Of a stretch of DNA of 64,000 nucleotides, positions 17,967 to 25,501 are shown piece by piece. The translations under genes and the position numbers were made by a program. Under the pieces are notes generated by a model, which saw only the letters and a program-made list of their open reading frames with translations, was not told the origin of the DNA and ran no database searches. How positions within the stretch are numbered: position 1 is the first letter of the stretch; each line of letters opens with the position of its first letter. Source of the stretch: Ornithinicoccus halotolerans (lineage in GTDB: Bacteria; Actinomycetota; Actinomycetes; Actinomycetales; Dermatophilaceae); NCBI RefSeq assembly GCF_009602535.1, contig NZ_WIQI01000007.1, positions 1 to 64,000 on the forward strand, read 5' to 3'.

Positions 17967-18767
17967 CTACTCCCCCGCCGCGGGAGCAGCCGGGTCCGGA
18001 CGGGAAGCCCGCGGGATCCGGTCGATGACCTCACCGACCCGCTCCACCGCGGCCAGGAACAGCCGGCGGCCGGCCTCAGCGGACTGCAGGCCTGGCTCAC
18101 CCACCACCCCGCTGGAGTCCAGCTCCTCGAACCGCCGGGGCCTCTCCACCTTGTCGGTGGAGTAGAGGAACGGGGCAGGCCACACACCGCGCGCGCCAGG
18201 CCCCGGGATCGCCTCGGCCCGCAGCAGCCCTGGCCACAGGTGCGCGACGACGGAGGTCTCCAGCGCGCACGCGTGGCCCACGGCGGTCTCGTGGCGAGGG
18301 AACACCTCGCGCACCACGTCGGCGATGTGCTCGAAGTACGACAGCGCCCACGCCCGCGTGTTGGTCTCCACCAGCTCTTGGAGCGCGACCGTGAGGGGGC
18401 CCCTGTTCCCGCCGTGCCCGTTGATGAGCACCGGCACGTCGCCGTGCCTGGCGACCGACGTCACGACGTCGGCGACGAGGGCCAGGTACGTGGACGGGCG
18501 CAGGCTGACGGTGCCGGCGAAGCTCATGTGGTGGCCGGAGACGCCGAACGGCACCGGCTCGAGCACCAGGACGTCTGCCCGGGACGTCGCCACCTCCGTC
18601 GCGACGGCGGTGGCGATCCAGATGTCGGTGCCGACGGGAAGGTGCGGCCCGTGCTGCTCGACCGCGCCGACTGGCACGAGGACCACCCGGCTCTCCGCGG
18701 CGTGCTCGGTGGAGGTCAGCGCGGCGTAGCGCGAGCCGGTGTCGGCGCCGCGACCCAGGTCACTCAC
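17967..18767 (-). CDS. Creatininase-family metal-dependent amidohydrolase
   Basis: This is a 266-aa creatininase-family protein. The metal-site motifs are present: PVGAVEQHGPHLPVGTD (Glu37, His39, Asp48), NGHGGN (His118) and HACALETS (Glu170). Family members open cyclic amides or act on formamide-like bonds (creatinine, FAPy, mycofactocin precursor). The start overlaps the stop of the upstream aminotransferase-like gene by 4 bp (ATGA), making it the last gene of the dctP-dctQ-dctM-aminotransferase operon. Its role is probably hydrolysis of an imported amide- or lactam-containing compound; this is inference from context. Confidence 0.85.
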   Translation of the reverse strand: MSDLGRGADTGSRYAALTSTEHAAESRVVLVPVGAVEQHGPHLPVGTDIWIATAVATEVATSRADVLVLEPVPFGVSGHHMSFAGTVSLRPSTYLALVADVVTSVARHGDVPVLINGHGGNRGPLTVALQELVETNTRAWALSYFEHIADVVREVFPRHETAVGHACALETSVVAHLWPGLLRAEAIPGPGARGVWPAPFLYSTDKVERPRRFEELDSSGVVGEPGLQSAEAGRRLFLAAVERVGEVIDRIPRASRPDPAAPAAGE

Positions 18768-19876
18768 CCGGCCCGGTCCCGATGCGTGACCAGGACGTCG
18801 ACGACCTTCGCCACCGTCTCGGGCGCGACGTAGAGGTGGAAGCCCAGTCGCAGGAACCCCAGCCGGACCGACGCTCGGATCCCCGCGCTGTCCAGCTCGG
18901 CGAGCACCTGCTCACCACGCTCCACCGGCACCGAGACGACGGGGCTCGGTAGGTCGCCGCGGGTGACCGGGAACCCGGCCTCCGCGAGCCGGTCCCGCAG
19001 CTCCTCGGCCAGGCCGAGGGTGTGCCGCTCGCGGTCGGCCAGGCTCGTGCCGCCGAGCAGCTCCAGGCTCTCGCGGGCCCCGACCCAGCTGAACCAGGCC
19101 GGGGACTGGTCCAGCCCCGATGCTCCCGGCTTGGGCAGGACCGGCGGCCCGTAGGTTCCCGCGTCGGCCGTGTCCGCCATCCCGTAGGGGCTGGGGAAGG
19201 CCGGCGCAGCGGTGACCAGGTCCGGGCGGATGATGCCGTAGGCAGCTCCGCGGGGGCCTAGCAGCCCCTTGTACCCGGCGAACACCACCGCGGCGGGCTG
19301 GTTGGCAGGAACTCCGAGACCGACGACTCCCGCGGACTGGGTGGCGTCGATGACCAGCTCGGTCCCGACCGCGTGGCAGGCCCCGAGCAGCGAGCCGAGG
19401 TCGACGCGTGCCCCGTCGTGGGAGCTGACCGAGGAGACCACGACGGCGGAGACGTCAGCGTCGAGGGCGGCGGCGAAGGTCGCACTCGTGTAGGGCCCCT
19501 CGACCCACCGCACCCGGTCCTCCCCGAAGGCCTGCAGCGCCGGTAGCAGCAGGGATCGGAACTCGGTGCGGTGCGCCACCAGCGTCCCACCGCGGGCCGC
19601 GAGTGCGGTCGCCACGTAGGACACGGCCGGGACCACGGAGGGCAGCAGGGCGACGTCGGTCTTGGACACGCCCGTCTGCCCGGCCATCAGGGTGCGGCAC
19701 CGGGCGTGCACCTCGTCCCACTCCTCGAAGTGGGCCGTTGCCGTCGACCAGCGTCGCAGCGCCTCCTCCACGGCGGCGACGGTCCGGCGTGGTGGGACGC
19801 CGACCGACGGGGTGTTGAGGTACCCGCCTGCCGCCGCTGGGAACTCTGCGCTGATCCGTCCGATGACATCACCCAT
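18764..19876 (-). CDS. Class V aminotransferase-fold PLP enzyme (kynureninase/cysteine desulfurase-like)
   Basis: This is a 370-aa fold-type I PLP enzyme. ELVIDATQSAG (about 173-183) carries the PLP-ring aspartate and FAGYKGLLGPRG holds the Schiff-base Lys203. The start is ATG 19876, with a TTG one codon earlier; both overlap the dctM stop, so the gene is translationally coupled to the TRAP transporter. The family includes kynureninase, isopenicillin-N epimerase-like enzymes and serine-glyoxylate aminotransferase; the sequence does not let me choose. It follows transporter genes and precedes a creatininase, so it likely processes the imported amino compound. Confidence 0.8.
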   Translation of the reverse strand: MGDVIGRISAEFPAAAGGYLNTPSVGVPPRRTVAAVEEALRRWSTATAHFEEWDEVHARCRTLMAGQTGVSKTDVALLPSVVPAVSYVATALAARGGTLVAHRTEFRSLLLPALQAFGEDRVRWVEGPYTSATFAAALDADVSAVVVSSVSSHDGARVDLGSLLGACHAVGTELVIDATQSAGVVGLGVPANQPAAVVFAGYKGLLGPRGAAYGIIRPDLVTAAPAFPSPYGMADTADAGTYGPPVLPKPGASGLDQSPAWFSWVGARESLELLGGTSLADRERHTLGLAEELRDRLAEAGFPVTRGDLPSPVVSVPVERGEQVLAELDSAGIRASVRLGFLRLGFHLYVAPETVAKVVDVLVTHRDRAG

Positions 19877-21143
19877 CAAGCAGCCCCGGTATCCACAGCG
19901 TCAGGCCAGGGACGAAGGTCAGCAGGAAGACGACCGCGGCACCGACCAGGAAGTACGGGATCAGGTCGCGGATGGTCTCCTCCATGCTGATCTTGGCCAG
20001 GTGGCAGGAGATGAACAAGGTGGTCCCGATGGGCGGCGTGAACAGCCCGAGCGCCAGGGCACACAGCATGACGATCCCGAAGTGCAACGGGTCCATGCCG
20101 ATGTCGGTGGCGATGGGGAAGAAGATCGGGATGAAGATGAACAGGTTGGGCACCAGGTCCATCACCGCGCCGGCCACCAGGAGGACGAGGACGAGCGCGA
20201 GCTTGATGCTCCAGTCGGCCAGGCCCATCCCCAGCAGCGCGTCCGAGAGCAGCTGCGGGACCCGCTCGGCGATGAGGACGTAACTGAAGATCGTCGAGGT
20301 GCAGACGATGAGCATGATGATCGTCGTGCCGTAGGCGGCCTCCTTCAGCGCCCGGACCGCGCCCCGGAAGCTCAGCGTCCGGTACACCATGAAGGCGACG
20401 ACGAAGGCGTACACGGCGGCTAGCGCCGCCGACTCCGTCGGTGTCGCCACGCCCGCCACGATCGCGTAGATGAGCATGATGGGCAGCAACAGGGCCCAGA
20501 AGGCTCCGCGAACGCCCTTCACGAACTCCCCGAGCGAAGGTCGCTCCCCACGCGGGTAGCCCCGACGGATGGAGATCACGATGGTGAGCGCCAGGTAGGA
20601 GAGCCCGATGAGGATGCCCGGGATGATGCCTGCGAGGAACATGCTCGCCACCGACAGGTCCGCCAGCCACGCGATGATGATCATCGTGCTGCTCGGCGGG
20701 ATGATGATTCCCACGACCGAGCTCGAGGCGTTGATCGCAGCCGAGAAGGAGGAGCTGTAGCCCTTCCGCTTCATCTCCGGGATGAGCACGCTGCCCACGG
20801 AGGAGGCGTCCGCGACCGAGGAGCCGGAGACACCAGCCATACCCATGCTGGTGACGACCGAGACGCAGCCCAACCCGCCGGGCAGCTGGCGCACCGAGGC
20901 GTGCACGACGTTGATGATCCGCTGGGCGATCTGACCCTCGACCATGAGGTTGCCCATGAGGATGAAGAACGGGACCGCCAGGAACGCGAACGACTGGGTG
21001 TTGGAGAGGAACCGCTGCGCGACGATCTCGAGGGTGATGCCCTCCACGAGGATGTACATCAGCGCCGAGGCGCCCATCGCGAAGGCCACTGGCATGCCGA
21101 GCGCCACCAGGGCGAAGAAGGCGAAGATCATCGCCCAGATCAT
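19869..21143 (-). CDS. dctM: TRAP transporter large permease (DctM)
   Basis: This 424-aa large TRAP subunit forms the Na+-coupled transport channel. It has about 12 membrane helices and the family hallmarks SFAFLAVPFFILMGNLM (about 51-67), GMAGVSGSSVADASSVG (about 100-116), IIIPPSSTMIIIAW and LGLFTPPIGTTLFISC (about 370-385). It overlaps dctQ by 4 bp at its start and the downstream PLP-enzyme gene by about 8 bp at its end. TRAP systems import carboxylate- or sulfonate-bearing compounds; the enzymes around it suggest an amino-acid-like substrate. Confidence 0.95.
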   Translation of the reverse strand: MIWAMIFAFFALVALGMPVAFAMGASALMYILVEGITLEIVAQRFLSNTQSFAFLAVPFFILMGNLMVEGQIAQRIINVVHASVRQLPGGLGCVSVVTSMGMAGVSGSSVADASSVGSVLIPEMKRKGYSSSFSAAINASSSVVGIIIPPSSTMIIIAWLADLSVASMFLAGIIPGILIGLSYLALTIVISIRRGYPRGERPSLGEFVKGVRGAFWALLLPIMLIYAIVAGVATPTESAALAAVYAFVVAFMVYRTLSFRGAVRALKEAAYGTTIIMLIVCTSTIFSYVLIAERVPQLLSDALLGMGLADWSIKLALVLVLLVAGAVMDLVPNLFIFIPIFFPIATDIGMDPLHFGIVMLCALALGLFTPPIGTTLFISCHLAKISMEETIRDLIPYFLVGAAVVFLLTFVPGLTLWIPGLLDG

Positions 21144-21682
21144 TCGATGCCTCCCACTCTGTCCTGCTGGTCTGCCAGGCTCTCCTCCTGCGCGTCCTTC
21201 TTGGCCAGGTGTGGGAAGAAGAGCTCAAGCACGATCTGCAGGAACAGCACGAGGGTGATGCCCGCGAACGCCACCGCGACCGAGCCGTTCAGCCACGCCG
21301 TGGAGATCTGCAGGACCGGCATCTTCTGGTCCGCGACGGCCATGGCCAGGATGATGCTCGAGTAGGTCATGAAGCACGCGAAGACGAGCATCAGCACCTT
21401 CACGGCCACCGAGCTCACGCGCTGCAGCGAGGCCGGCAGCCGGCCGCGGAAGTAGGTGACGGCGATGTTGTCCTGGTGGTGCGTGACCGAGATCGCCGCG
21501 AGGAAGACCAGCCATGCGAACAGCAGGCCAGACCGCTCGCTGGTCGACCGGATCGGCAGCTCGAAGAAGTACCGGCTCACGATCCCGACCGTCACGACGA
21601 CGGTGAGGACGGCCATGAGCACCCCGGCGAGCAGAGCGAGGCTGTCGACGGCCCGGTCGACCAGCCGCTGCACTCTCTCCAT
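21140..21682 (-). CDS. dctQ: TRAP transporter small permease (DctQ)
   Basis: This is a 180-aa four-helix small TRAP subunit. Helix 1 covers about residues 14-38 (LALLAGVLMAVLTVVVTVG), and SRYFFELPIRSTSERSGLLF (about 36-55) matches the conserved DctQ region after it. The C-terminal tail is hydrophilic (AKKDAQEESLADQQD). It lies 54 bp downstream of dctP and overlaps dctM by ATGA. It pairs with DctM to form the membrane complex. Confidence 0.92.
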   Translation of the reverse strand: MERVQRLVDRAVDSLALLAGVLMAVLTVVVTVGIVSRYFFELPIRSTSERSGLLFAWLVFLAAISVTHHQDNIAVTYFRGRLPASLQRVSSVAVKVLMLVFACFMTYSSIILAMAVADQKMPVLQISTAWLNGSVAVAFAGITLVLFLQIVLELFFPHLAKKDAQEESLADQQDRVGGIE

Positions 21683-21736
21683 GCGTCCTGCTTCTCCTCA
21701 GATGACCCAGTGGGGCGCGTGCAGGCGGTCGCTGGC

Positions 21737-22801
21737 TCAGCTGTTCTCGGCCCGGTACTCCTCGATGAAGTCACGCGTCTTCTGGATGGTCTCCGGCGGG
21801 ATGAGCTGCTCGAACTCCGCGAAGGCGGGCTCGACCGCCTGGCGGAAGGCATCGAGGTCGGGGTCGGTGGTGATCTCCTCGAACTCGCCCTCGAGGGTGG
21901 TCAGCATCTCCTCCTCGTTGGCCTGCGTGGTCTCCCGGCTGGCCTTCTGCGCCTCGTCCGCCGCCGTCTGCACAGCCTCCTGCAGCTCGGGGCTCAGGCT
22001 GTCCCACAGCTCCGGATTCATGATGAAGTTGACGTGGTAGTAGAAGACATTCATCAAGGTCAGGTAGTCCTGCACCTCGTGGAACTTGGTCTCGTAGATC
22101 GCGTCCAGAGGGTTGAACTGTCCGTCCACAACGCCCTGCTGCAGGGCCGGGTAGACCTCGGTGAACGGCATCGTGCTGACGCTGGCGCCGAGAGCCTCGA
22201 AGGTCGCCACGGACGTGGGCTCCTCGGGGCTGCGCATCGTGACCCCCTGGAAGTCCTCCGGGGTCGTGATCGGGCGCACGTTGTTGGTCACCTGGGCGAA
22301 CCCGAGGTCGTGGTGGGAGAGCACCTTGTACCCCTGCTCCTCGGCGAGGGCCTTCCATTCGTCGCCGATCGGGCCGTCGAGGACCGCGTAGGCCTCGTCG
22401 AACGTCTCCACCATGAACGGCAGCGCGAGCGTGGCGTACTCGGGCACGATGTTCTGCATGCTGCCGCCGCCGGCCATCTGCAGGTCCAGGCTGCCGGTCT
22501 TGATGCCGTTCAGCATCTCCTGCTCACTGCCGAGGGCCTCCGCGGGGAAGATCTCCACGGTGATCTGGCCGTCGCTCTCCTCCTCGACGACCTCCTTGAA
22601 CCGCTCGGCGGCGATGTGCCGCACCGACCCCTCGTTGGTGTTGAACCCCAACCGCCAGCTGTACTCCTCACCACCGCCGCCGTCGGTGCTGCCCGCCCCG
22701 TCGCCGGAGCCGCCACCGCAGGCGGCAACGGCCATCAGGGTGGACGAGAGGCCGGCAACGCCGAGAATGCGGGTGACCCTGCGGCTGCTGAGGTGAGACA
22801 T
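21737..22801 (-). CDS. dctP: TRAP transporter solute-binding lipoprotein (DctP)
   Basis: This 354-aa extracytoplasmic receptor starts at ATG 22801, with GGAGG about 6 nt upstream; the frame is open for 40 more codons without support. A lipoprotein signal peptide ends in the lipobox VAAC at about residue 28, followed by a Gly/Ser/Asp linker. The DctP core contains FKEVVEEESDGQITVEIFP (about 68-86), the ligand-binding region around VTNNVRPITTPEDFQGVTMR (the conserved Arg pairs with the substrate carboxylate) and GVVDGQFNPLDAIYE. It leads the five-gene operon dctP-Q-M-aminotransferase-creatininase. Its promoter region carries a perfect 16-bp palindrome. Confidence 0.93.
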   Translation of the reverse strand: MSHLSSRRVTRILGVAGLSSTLMAVAACGGGSGDGAGSTDGGGGEEYSWRLGFNTNEGSVRHIAAERFKEVVEEESDGQITVEIFPAEALGSEQEMLNGIKTGSLDLQMAGGGSMQNIVPEYATLALPFMVETFDEAYAVLDGPIGDEWKALAEEQGYKVLSHHDLGFAQVTNNVRPITTPEDFQGVTMRSPEEPTSVATFEALGASVSTMPFTEVYPALQQGVVDGQFNPLDAIYETKFHEVQDYLTLMNVFYYHVNFIMNPELWDSLSPELQEAVQTAADEAQKASRETTQANEEEMLTTLEGEFEEITTDPDLDAFRQAVEPAFAEFEQLIPPETIQKTRDFIEEYRAENS

Positions 22802-22891
22802 GGTTCCTCCGTAGGCAACGTCAGTTGGTCGCAGCCTGTGCGAGCCGCGAACGGAACACCGTGTCCAGAGACAAACACAAGGTCTAGTCCT

Positions 22892-22907
22892 GGTCAATGC
22901 ATTGACC
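22892..22907. promoter_or_regulatory. Perfect 16-bp palindrome upstream of dctP
   Basis: GGTCAATGCATTGACC is a perfect palindrome about 90 bp upstream of the dctP start. On the minus strand its right half supplies TTGACC, which could be a -35 element, so a bound protein would occlude the promoter. An imperfect GTCTAG element (GGTCTAGTCC, 22881-22890) abuts it. It is a likely operator for the dct operon; the GntR regulator at 24317 is the obvious candidate. Confidence 0.6.
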
Positions 22908-23060
22908 CGACTTTTCTGCATCGCCGGCCACGCATCTACCGGGAGCGTAGAAGGCTGAACTCAACGGTGTGCGGAATCGACCCGAGGTATCACCGCAGGC
23001 CACTAGCGCGTCAGGTGTTGCTGAACCCAACAGTCGTGGGATCGCGCGCGTTACGGGGTC

Positions 23061-23102
23061 TTGCGAGCAGGCCTCGACGCTGGCTAGCGTCTTGTCTAGA
23101 CA
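23061..23102 (+). promoter_or_regulatory. Promoter and HutC-type GntR operator for the M20-gntR-ridA operon
   Basis: TTGCGA (23061-23066), an 18-bp spacer and TAGCGT (23085-23090) form a plausible sigma-70-type promoter. Immediately after lies TGTCTAGACA (23093-23102), a perfect 10-bp palindrome that fits the GT-N-TA-N-AC pattern described for HutC-subfamily GntR operators. It would cover the transcription start, 40 bp before the GTG of the M20 gene. The regulator gene (24317) is the second gene of the same operon, so autorepression is expected. Confidence 0.6.
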
Positions 23103-23141
23103 CCGTGCCCGGGGATGCACCGCAATCAAGGGAGTCGGATC

Positions 23142-24320
23142 GTGGACGTGCTTGAGCTCACCCGCGCCCTGGTGGCGATCGACTCCCAGAACCCTGGGGT
23201 GGGTGAGAAGGAGATCGTCGGCTACCTGCGCGAACTGTGCGAGGGCCTGGGCCTTCCCTGCCGCGTGGTCGAGGCGGTGGAGAACCGGCCCAACCTGATA
23301 GTCACGGTCGAGGGCGGCCCGGGGCCACACCTCGGACTCTCGGGCCACCTGGACACCAAGCCGGTCGGTGACGCCCGTGCCGAGTGGCACACGGACCCCT
23401 TCGTACTCACGGTGGTCGGTGACGAGGCGTTCGGCCTGGGCTCCTCGGACATGAAGGGCGGGGTAGCGGCGATGTTGCTGGCCCTGCAACGGTTCGCCGC
23501 ACACCCCTCGTCCGGAAGCCTCTCCCTCATCCTCACCGCCGACGAGGAGCAGGGCTCCGGAGCGGGCGCGCGCGTCCTCGCCGAGGCGGGCCTGCCGCCG
23601 GTCGACGCGATCGTCATCGGCGAGCCGAGCGGGGTGAGCCTGCCCTGGGAGGCGCTGCACCTGGTCTCCCGGGGCATCTGCTGCTTCGAGATCGACGTCT
23701 GGACCGCCCAGGGCCACAGCGGCCTGTCCTCCACCCTCGGCCGGAACGCCGTGCTCGTCGGCGCGGACCTGCTGCGGGCCTTCGAGTCCTTCCGCCCGAC
23801 CGTGTCCGAGCCCGGCGACGTGCCCTGCGAGGTCACCGTCAACCCGGGCATGCTGATCGACGGAGGAGTGGCCTTCGGGACCTGGCCGGGGCACTGCACG
23901 GTGGGAGTGGAGCTGCGGCTGGTGCCCGGCATGGACCGCGAGGTGGTCCGGGCAGAGATCCAGCAGCTGGTCGACCACACCCTCGGTGAGGGCGCCCGGG
24001 CGGAGGTCCGCTACCGGTCCGGCTCGCTGGGCTGGATGCCGGCCGTGGGTCTTGACCCCGTCGAGCCGGTGGTGGCCGCCAGCCAGCGTGCCGCCGCCAC
24101 GGTGCTGGGCCACGAGCTGGGCGTCGGCGCCTATCCCGGTGGCACGGACGCCACCTACTTCATGGCCGACGCGGGGATCCCCACGGTGACCAGCCTGGGC
24201 CCCGGCTGGCTGAGCGTCGCGCACGGACCGAACGAGAAGGTGGGTGTCAGCCAGCTGTACCAGGCGGTGGACCTGTACGAGGCGCTCGCCACGGAGTACA
24301 CGGGGCAGCCCGCGTCGTGA
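23142..24320 (+). CDS. M20-family metal-dependent deacylase/peptidase (ArgE/DapE-like)
   Basis: This is a 392-aa dinuclear zinc amidohydrolase. I choose GTG 23142, preceded by AGGGAG about 8 nt upstream, over ATG 23115. Metal ligands and catalytic residues are visible: LSGHLDTKPVG (His69, Asp71), GSSDMKGG (Asp103, bridging), ADEEQGSG (catalytic Glu135, ligand Glu136), an acidic ligand in IGEPSG, and the C-terminal VAHGPNEKV His. The central part (about 175-285) is the dimerisation lid domain. Such enzymes release acyl groups from N-acyl amino acids or cleave dipeptides. First gene of the operon with gntR (GTGA overlap), ridA and the D-amino-acid enzyme. Confidence 0.88.
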   Translation: MDVLELTRALVAIDSQNPGVGEKEIVGYLRELCEGLGLPCRVVEAVENRPNLIVTVEGGPGPHLGLSGHLDTKPVGDARAEWHTDPFVLTVVGDEAFGLGSSDMKGGVAAMLLALQRFAAHPSSGSLSLILTADEEQGSGAGARVLAEAGLPPVDAIVIGEPSGVSLPWEALHLVSRGICCFEIDVWTAQGHSGLSSTLGRNAVLVGADLLRAFESFRPTVSEPGDVPCEVTVNPGMLIDGGVAFGTWPGHCTVGVELRLVPGMDREVVRAEIQQLVDHTLGEGARAEVRYRSGSLGWMPAVGLDPVEPVVAASQRAAATVLGHELGVGAYPGGTDATYFMADAGIPTVTSLGPGWLSVAHGPNEKVGVSQLYQAVDLYEALATEYTGQPAS

Positions 24321-25036
24321 ACGCTGGGTCGGTCCCCAAGTACGCGGCGATCGCCGCGGACCTCCGTGAGCGGTACCAGTCCCTTCCCGCGGGCACCCGC
24401 CTGCCCAACGAGAAGGAGCTCGCCGAGGAGTTCGGTGTGAGCAGGATGACCGTCCGCCAGGCGCTGCAGCTGCTGGCCGAGCAGATGCAGGTCGTCCGCA
24501 TCCGCGGACGCGGGACCTTCGTCCAGGACCTGGTGGTCGCCAAGGACCAGGCCCTCACCTCCTTCACCGAGGACATGGTCGCGCGGGGGGTGTCGCCGGT
24601 GACCCGCCTGGTCGCGCTGGAGGAGATGGACATCCCCGGGGACCTCGCCGCCGAGCTGCTCGCCCCGCCCCGCACGCGGGTGGTGCGGGTGGAGCGGCTG
24701 CGCTTCGCCGGTGACGAGCCGATCTGCCACGAGACCGTCCACATTCCCCTCACCCTTGCCTCGTCCCTGTCGGCGCGGGCGTACGAGACGTCCCTGCACG
24801 ATGCCCTTCGCAGCATCGGCAGGGGCCCCGTCTCCGCCACCCGCCGCACCGCCGCGGTGGCCATCTCCGCGGCCGTCGCGCGCTTGTTCGGCCTGCCCCA
24901 GGGCTCCCCCGCGCTGCGCGTCAGGCACACTTTCCAGGACGTCAACGGCTCGCCGCTGTACCGTGCGGACTCTCACTACCGGGCGGACCGGTACGAGATC
25001 GTCACCCAGGTGCGTCGACGGGACCACCCATGCTGA
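24317..25036 (+). CDS. GntR-family regulator, HutC subfamily (UTRA domain)
   Basis: This 239-aa repressor has an N-terminal winged helix (KYAAIAADLRERYQ, LPNEKELAEEFGVSRMTVRQ, RIRGRGTFV; about 8-68) and a C-terminal UTRA ligand-binding domain (about 90-235, ending in FQDVNGSPLYRADSHYRADRYE). The GTG start overlaps the M20 stop by 4 bp. HutC-type regulators respond to small carboxylates, amino acids or sugars. It lies inside the island, and the TGTCTAGACA site before the operon suits this subfamily, so it probably controls both arms. Confidence 0.9.
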   Translation: MNAGSVPKYAAIAADLRERYQSLPAGTRLPNEKELAEEFGVSRMTVRQALQLLAEQMQVVRIRGRGTFVQDLVVAKDQALTSFTEDMVARGVSPVTRLVALEEMDIPGDLAAELLAPPRTRVVRVERLRFAGDEPICHETVHIPLTLASSLSARAYETSLHDALRSIGRGPVSATRRTAAVAISAAVARLFGLPQGSPALRVRHTFQDVNGSPLYRADSHYRADRYEIVTQVRRRDHPC

Positions 25037-25092
25037 CCGCACCCCGCGGCAGCGACCGACCATGGCAGCACGCACACCCTCCAGGAGGAACC

Positions 25093-25470
25093 ATGCCCAA
25101 GAAGGCGCTCACCGCTCCGGACCTGCCCGCGCCCGCAGGCCCCTACAGCCACGTGGTCGAGGCCGCGGGCGTCGTGTACACCGCCGGCTTCGGGCCCCAG
25201 GACCCGGAGACCGGCGCGGTGCCCGAGGGCATCGCCGCGCAGACCGAGCAGGTGCTGAGCAACCTGGCCAAGGCGCTGGACGCCGTGGGGCTGACCCTCG
25301 ACGACGTCGTGAAGACCACCGTGCACCTGGAGCGCCTGGACCGGGACTTCGCGGAGTACAACCGGGTCTACCAGGAGCACTTCCGCGAGCCCTACCCGGT
25401 GCGGACGACGGTGGGCAGCACCCTGGCCAACATCCTGGTCGAGGTCGACGCCGTCGCGGTCCGGACCTGA
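25093..25470 (+). CDS. ridA: RidA-family enamine/imine deaminase
   Basis: This is a 125-aa RidA/YjgF/UK114 protein. The start ATG 25093 has a perfect AGGAGG 5 nt upstream; a longer open frame overlapping gntR is rejected. Family features are PAPAGPYSHVVEAAGVVYTA at the N-terminus, the catalytic-site Arg104 in YPVRTTVG and the C-terminal LVEVDAVAV strand. RidA hydrolyses reactive 2-aminoacrylate-type enamine/imine intermediates released by PLP dehydratases. Its place between a regulator and a D-amino-acid PLP enzyme, with a threonine dehydratase nearby, fits that task. Confidence 0.93.
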   Translation: MPKKALTAPDLPAPAGPYSHVVEAAGVVYTAGFGPQDPETGAVPEGIAAQTEQVLSNLAKALDAVGLTLDDVVKTTVHLERLDRDFAEYNRVYQEHFREPYPVRTTVGSTLANILVEVDAVAVRT

Positions 25471-25501
25471 CCTCCCGCCGGGCATCGTCGAGGCGATCCA
25501 G

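Noticed and set aside
21209-23155. A 648-codon plus-strand frame opposite dctP and dctQ
   Set aside because: Antisense to two clear TRAP genes, His/Arg/Gly-rich low-complexity composition, no domain or ribosome-binding site.
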